Of a stretch of DNA of 64,000 bases, positions 60,925-64,000 are shown piece by piece. Under the pieces are notes generated by a model. That model searched no databases, had not been told where the DNA came from, and saw only the letters and a list, made by a program, of their open reading frames with translations. The position numbers and the translations under genes are program-made. Where the stretch lies: the NCBI RefSeq assembly GCF_000517125.1, contig NZ_KI912156.1, forward strand, positions 250,290-314,289, in the 5' to 3' direction. The number at the start of each line of letters is the position of its first letter. Within the stretch, counting starts at the first letter, position 1. Origin of the DNA: Arthrobacter sp. MA-N2 (GTDB lineage: Bacteria > Actinomycetota > Actinomycetes > Actinomycetales > Micrococcaceae).

Positions 60925-62276
60925 GTTGACTCATAAAAAACCTCCGCGTAGCCGCATACGTTGCCTCATGGGAAAAGGTCCGGGAAGGGTGGCCGCGGAG
61001 ATCCTTGAGGGATGGGATTGACGATGGGTGAACGCAAAGCCGTGACGAAGCACCTGGCCGAGTCCTACCGGGCCGGTGACCGGGCCAGGAAGGGGCGGAT
61101 CCTGGATGAGCTTGTCGAGCTGACCGGCTGGCACCGGGACCATGCGCGGGCGGTTTTGCGGCATGCGCTCGATCCGCCGCGGCCACGGCCCGTCAGGCCG
61201 GGACGCGCCCCGGTGTATGGGGCCGACCTGCAGGACGGTCTCGTGCTGTGCTGGGCGGTGCTACGGGGCCCTGCGGGCAAGCTGCTGGCCCCCATGCTGC
61301 CGGATCTCGTGCCGATGCTGCGGGCAGAGAAGGTCCTGGACATTACCGACGGGCAGGCAGCGATGCTCGCCCGCATGAGTGCGGCGACCATTGACCGGCG
61401 GCTGGCCGGTCAGCGGGCGAAGCTCCTGCCGCATGGCCGGTCCCATACCAAGCCCGGATCTTTGCTGAAGTCCCAGATCCCGATCCGCACCTGGGCCCAG
61501 TGGGACAACGCTGTGCCGGGTTTCGTCGAGATCGATCTGGTCGGCCACGAGGGCGGCGCCGCGTCCGGGCAGTACTGCTTCACCCTCACGGTCACCGATA
61601 TCGCTACCGGGTGGACGGTGAACCGGTCCGTGCCGAACAAGGCACAGAAGCACGTCTTCGCGGCCCTGCGGCACGTCCTGGCGGTCTTCCCTTTTCCCGT
61701 CATCGGCATCGATTCGGACAACGGCAGTGAGTTCATCAACAACGAACTCTTCGAGTTCTGCCTCGAGCACCGCATCACCTTCACCCGGTCCCGCCCGAGC
61801 AACAAGAACGACGGCGCCCACGTCGAACAGAAGAACTGGTCCAGGGTCCGTGAGCTTGTCGGCTACCTGCGCTATGACACCGCCGCGGAACTGGAGCTCC
61901 TCAACGAGATCTGGGAGCTGGACCGGATTTTCACCAACTACCTGCTGCCCCAGCAAAAGCTCATCGCCAAGGTCCGCCACGGAGCCAAGGTCAGCAAAAC
62001 CCACGACCGGGCGACGACCCCGCACAGGCGCGCCGTAGCAGACCCCGCCGTGGCACGGATGCCCGTGATCCGCATGAACGCCCAATACAAGAAGATCAGG
62101 CCGGCCGCGCTCTCACGGCAGATACTGGCCCTCACCGGCCGGCTTGAAGCCATCGCCACCGCCAAACAACCGGCACCGATCAAACCCGCTGTGAACGAAC
62201 GATGGAACCACACCAGCCGGAGGTTTTCACATGAGGCAACGAATCAACCTTCCCGGAGGTATTGACGTGAGGCAAC
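60925..62276 (+). mobile_element. Insertion sequence (ISNCY/IS1202-like), about 1.35 kb
   Basis: The left end GTTGACTCATAAAAAACCTCCG and the inverted right end GTTGCCTCACGTCAATACCTCCG match in part. Each end holds a second inner copy of GTTGCCTCATG about 35 bp inside (60960 and 62240). One transposase gene fills the element. CCCGCCGCGTTG occurs just outside both ends (60917-60928, 62280-62291) and may reflect target duplication, though exact borders are uncertain by a few bases. Confidence 0.8.
61012..62265 (+). CDS. DDE transposase/integrase-core protein
   Basis: A 417-aa transposase with an N-terminal helix-turn-helix (about 10-55) and an rve-type catalytic core. The likely triad is D175 ('FVEIDLVGHEGG'), D236 ('DSDNGSEFIN') and E272 ('GAHVEQKNW'), with the D-35-E spacing of IS3/IS481/ISNCY enzymes. 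The frame is intact and reaches into the right terminal repeat, so the element may still be active. The start is ATG 61012 or 61024. Confidence 0.9.
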   Translation: MGLTMGERKAVTKHLAESYRAGDRARKGRILDELVELTGWHRDHARAVLRHALDPPRPRPVRPGRAPVYGADLQDGLVLCWAVLRGPAGKLLAPMLPDLVPMLRAEKVLDITDGQAAMLARMSAATIDRRLAGQRAKLLPHGRSHTKPGSLLKSQIPIRTWAQWDNAVPGFVEIDLVGHEGGAASGQYCFTLTVTDIATGWTVNRSVPNKAQKHVFAALRHVLAVFPFPVIGIDSDNGSEFINNELFEFCLEHRITFTRSRPSNKNDGAHVEQKNWSRVRELVGYLRYDTAAELELLNEIWELDRIFTNYLLPQQKLIAKVRHGAKVSKTHDRATTPHRRAVADPAVARMPVIRMNAQYKKIRPAALSRQILALTGRLEAIATAKQPAPIKPAVNERWNHTSRRFSHEATNQPSRRY

Positions 62277-62314
62277 AGGCCCGCCGCGTTGCCGTGGTCC
62301 CCCACGGCCAAGGC

Positions 62315-63025
62315 TCATCCGGCCGAGGCACCGAAGACCATTCGGACCTGGTCCAGTCGGCTCCAGGCTCGGCTGATCATGAGCGGCAGCTCAGTGTCCA
62401 CATCGCTGACGATGCTTTCCACGAGCCAGGTCTGGTGGTTGCGCGGCAGCCCGAGCCGGGTGCACACATGGGACGGAGCAATGTCGACGGTTCCGAACCA
62501 TTCCGTGCGTTCGGGGGTGAATCCGCTGGCCTCGAAAGCCTCAGCCACCGATTCGAAGACCCTCAGGGCCACGTCCAGGTTCGCAACGGCGCGGGGATTG
62601 AACCACTCCTCGAAGAAGCATGCCTCGAATCCATCGATGTACCCGAGCCGCTCCAATCGCAGCGCATCGGTTCCCGGAGGGATCCCGAACCGCGAGCCCA
62701 CGTCCTCGGGCGCGGGCGAGATCCCCTTGCCGGCGAGGACGGTGCGCGGCTGTGCTCCCGCGGCCCGGACAATGCCATGGAAGGACGGGGCACGCGACTG
62801 CGAGATCGGATAGTCGATCCGCCTGTTGACAAAAGTTCCCGTGCCCTGCACGCGGCGCACCAAGTAGAGGTCCTCAAGCGCCTCAACGGCAGAGCGGGCC
62901 GTGGCCCGCGACACCTGGTACTTGACCATGATCTGGTGCTCACTGGGAATCCGTTGGCCAGCCTGCATCCCCCTCACCGCGATTGCAAGCAGGTCGATTA
63001 GCTCGGCGACGGCGGGCTGGGCCAT
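62315..63025 (-). CDS. GntR-family regulator with UTRA domain (PhnF-like)
   Basis: A 236-aa regulator: winged helix in residues 1-70 ('GQRIPSEHQIMVKYQVSRATAR' in part) and a C-terminal UTRA effector domain ('FEACFFEEWFNPRA', 'TWLVESIVSDVDTELPLMIS' in part). UTRA GntRs such as PhnF sense phosphonates, sugars or histidine. Its ATG lies 28 bp inside the end of the dehydrogenase gene, so the two are co-transcribed. The neighbour supports a phosphonate or related role. Confidence 0.9.
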   Translation of the reverse strand: MAQPAVAELIDLLAIAVRGMQAGQRIPSEHQIMVKYQVSRATARSAVEALEDLYLVRRVQGTGTFVNRRIDYPISQSRAPSFHGIVRAAGAQPRTVLAGKGISPAPEDVGSRFGIPPGTDALRLERLGYIDGFEACFFEEWFNPRAVANLDVALRVFESVAEAFEASGFTPERTEWFGTVDIAPSHVCTRLGLPRNHQTWLVESIVSDVDTELPLMISRAWSRLDQVRMVFGASAG

Positions 63026-64000
63026 GCCTCACATCCTAGGTCGGACTCGACCATGATCAAACCCGGTGCGACGGAGCGGCGCAAGATCGACGGATCGCTC
63101 TCGTGACCCGTCAGCAGCCCCGGGAGGGCGTCCAGCGGCAGCGGTCCGGCCACGACAGAGCCCCAGTCAAAGGTCCCGGCCGTCGAGTCGAGGAAATCGA
63201 TCGCGGCCTGCAGGTGCTCGGGCTCGTAGTTGTGGACGCCGACCACGGTGTGGCGGCCGCGGACCACGGCCTCGGGGTCGAGGGCGATCACGTCGCCCGG
63301 CGAAACGCTGCCGGCGAGCACGAGGCAGCCGCCGACGTCGAGCGCTGCCAGACAGCTGCGGACCCCTTCGGGAGCCCCGGAGAGCTCGACCACGATGTCG
63401 AATCCGGCGGTCCCCCCGGCCCGCGTTCCGCCCGGGGCAATGGCCGCGAGGCGCGTTGCCCCGAACCGCGTGGCCAGCTCGCTGCGCTCGGGCGAGGGGT
63501 CGCGGACCTCCACAACGGCGGCGCCGCGGGCGTTGGCCACAGCTGCCGCGAACACCCCGAGCATGCCGGCGCCATTGACAAGAACCCTCAGCCCGGCCAA
63601 TCCACGGGTGCGGCTCGCGACGTCGGCCGCGTCGAGGCAGGCCACGACCGTCGCCCCGGCACAGGCCGCCACGGCGGCTGCCGCATCGCCGACGGTGTCC
63701 GGGACCCGCACGAGGGCCAGTCCCCGGCGCAGGTGGATGTGCGTGGCGTACCCGCCTGAGATCGGCCAGCCGCCGTGGAGGGCTTCGTGCCCGGTCTTGA
63801 GCAGCTGGCGGCACTTGGCAGTGAGCCCCCGGAGGCAGCGGTCGCAGGTCCCGCACGAGGCGGTGACGCCCCAGACGACGCGGTCTCCGGGCTCCAGCGC
63901 CTCGCCGCGGACGTCAACGAGGCCACCTCCGTGGATCTCGGCAAGTCTCCCGACCGCCTCGTGGCCCAGGATCGAGGGGTGGGCGCCCGCACGCCGGCCG
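62998..64000 (-). CDS. Zinc alcohol dehydrogenase, phosphonate-associated type, 5'-partial
   Basis: The reading frame is open to the right edge, where the N terminus is missing. Visible: 'SILGHEAVG' (catalytic zinc GHE), four structural-zinc cysteines as 'CGTCDRCLRGLTAKC', 'GGYATHIHL', the Rossmann motif 'VLVNGAGMLGVFAAA', and the end motif 'VGVHNYEPEHL'. The last is a hallmark of the alcohol dehydrogenases associated with phosphonate catabolism operons (TIGR03366 type). Length remaining is about 333 residues. It is followed by the PhnF-like regulator. The substrate is probably a phosphonate-derived alcohol or aldehyde (inference). Confidence 0.82.
   Translation of the reverse strand, partial: GRRAGAHPSILGHEAVGRLAEIHGGGLVDVRGEALEPGDRVVWGVTASCGTCDRCLRGLTAKCRQLLKTGHEALHGGWPISGGYATHIHLRRGLALVRVPDTVGDAAAAVAACAGATVVACLDAADVASRTRGLAGLRVLVNGAGMLGVFAAAVANARGAAVVEVRDPSPERSELATRFGATRLAAIAPGGTRAGGTAGFDIVVELSGAPEGVRSCLAALDVGGCLVLAGSVSPGDVIALDPEAVVRGRHTVVGVHNYEPEHLQAAIDFLDSTAGTFDWGSVVAGPLPLDALPGLLTGHESDPSILRRSVAPGLIMVESDLGCEAWPSPPSPS

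Overview
The window looks like chromosomal DNA of a high-GC soil actinobacterium of the Arthrobacter group (Arthrobacter, Pseudarthrobacter or Paenarthrobacter). The evidence is the high GC, frequent GTG/TTG starts with AAGGAG-type ribosome sites, a homoprotocatechuate 2,3-dioxygenase matching the Arthrobacter/Brevibacterium enzymes at every active-site position I could check, and the actinobacterial arrangement of purB, a WXG100-like gene and a branched 2-oxoacid dehydrogenase operon. I saw no rRNA, tRNA, CRISPR or prophage. One insertion sequence is present. Both ends cut through genes.

Layout. 1-9.4 kb is housekeeping and amino-acid carbon metabolism: a GerMN-like protein (cut at the left edge), a PEP-mutase-family enzyme, a MocR-type aminotransferase with a universal stress protein, a PAP2 phosphatase, the E1alpha-E1beta-E2 operon of a branched-chain 2-oxoacid/pyruvate dehydrogenase, and a HisC/Pat aminotransferase. 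A 38-nt perfect palindrome lies between the last two. 9.5-14.2 kb carries a holin-like membrane protein, a WXG100-like protein coupled to a lipase-like protein, purB and a histidine phosphatase. 14.2-22.1 kb is a coherent but unassigned amino-acid uptake and catabolism cluster: a LysR regulator, a diaminopropionate-ammonia-lyase-like protein whose PLP lysine appears to be glutamate, a polar amino acid ABC transporter, an M20 amidohydrolase, a RidA protein and a class V PLP enzyme, ending at a strong hairpin.

22.2-33.9 kb is mainly aromatic catabolism. A leftward homoprotocatechuate meta-cleavage operon (FAH-RraA fusion, GntR regulator, hpaE, hpaD, hpaH, hpaI) is punctuated by hairpin repeats. 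It diverges from a 3-hydroxybenzoate 4-monooxygenase (mobA) across a region with two palindromes. 34-42.6 kb has a secreted polysaccharide deacetylase with three tandem C-terminal repeats, a YraQ-type permease operon, and a MarR/ABC exporter pair. 42.6-52.1 kb is the kdp potassium operon (kdpFABCDE, led by a previously uncounted 37-codon membrane ORF). A channel-like protein with a TLGYA pore loop lies divergently upstream.

52.2-57.2 kb is an acs-sfnG-metY-CoA-binding operon joining acetyl-CoA supply to dimethyl-sulfone-type sulfur use and homocysteine synthesis. 57.5-60.8 kb has a flavodoxin, pobA with an IclR regulator, and an orphan STAS-like protein. An IS1202/ISNCY-like element follows (60.9-62.3 kb). 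The right edge holds a PhnF-like GntR regulator and a zinc alcohol dehydrogenase of the phosphonate-associated type.

The genes work together mainly as aromatic-acid degradation: 4-hydroxyphenylacetate-derived homoprotocatechuate goes to pyruvate and succinate semialdehyde, while 3- and 4-hydroxybenzoate go to protocatechuate. Alongside are amino-acid salvage, K+ homeostasis and sulfur scavenging. The least explained parts are the 14-22 kb cluster, the FAH-RraA fusion, the small membrane ORFs before kdpF and ctaG, and the dispersed hairpin repeats at gene junctions.
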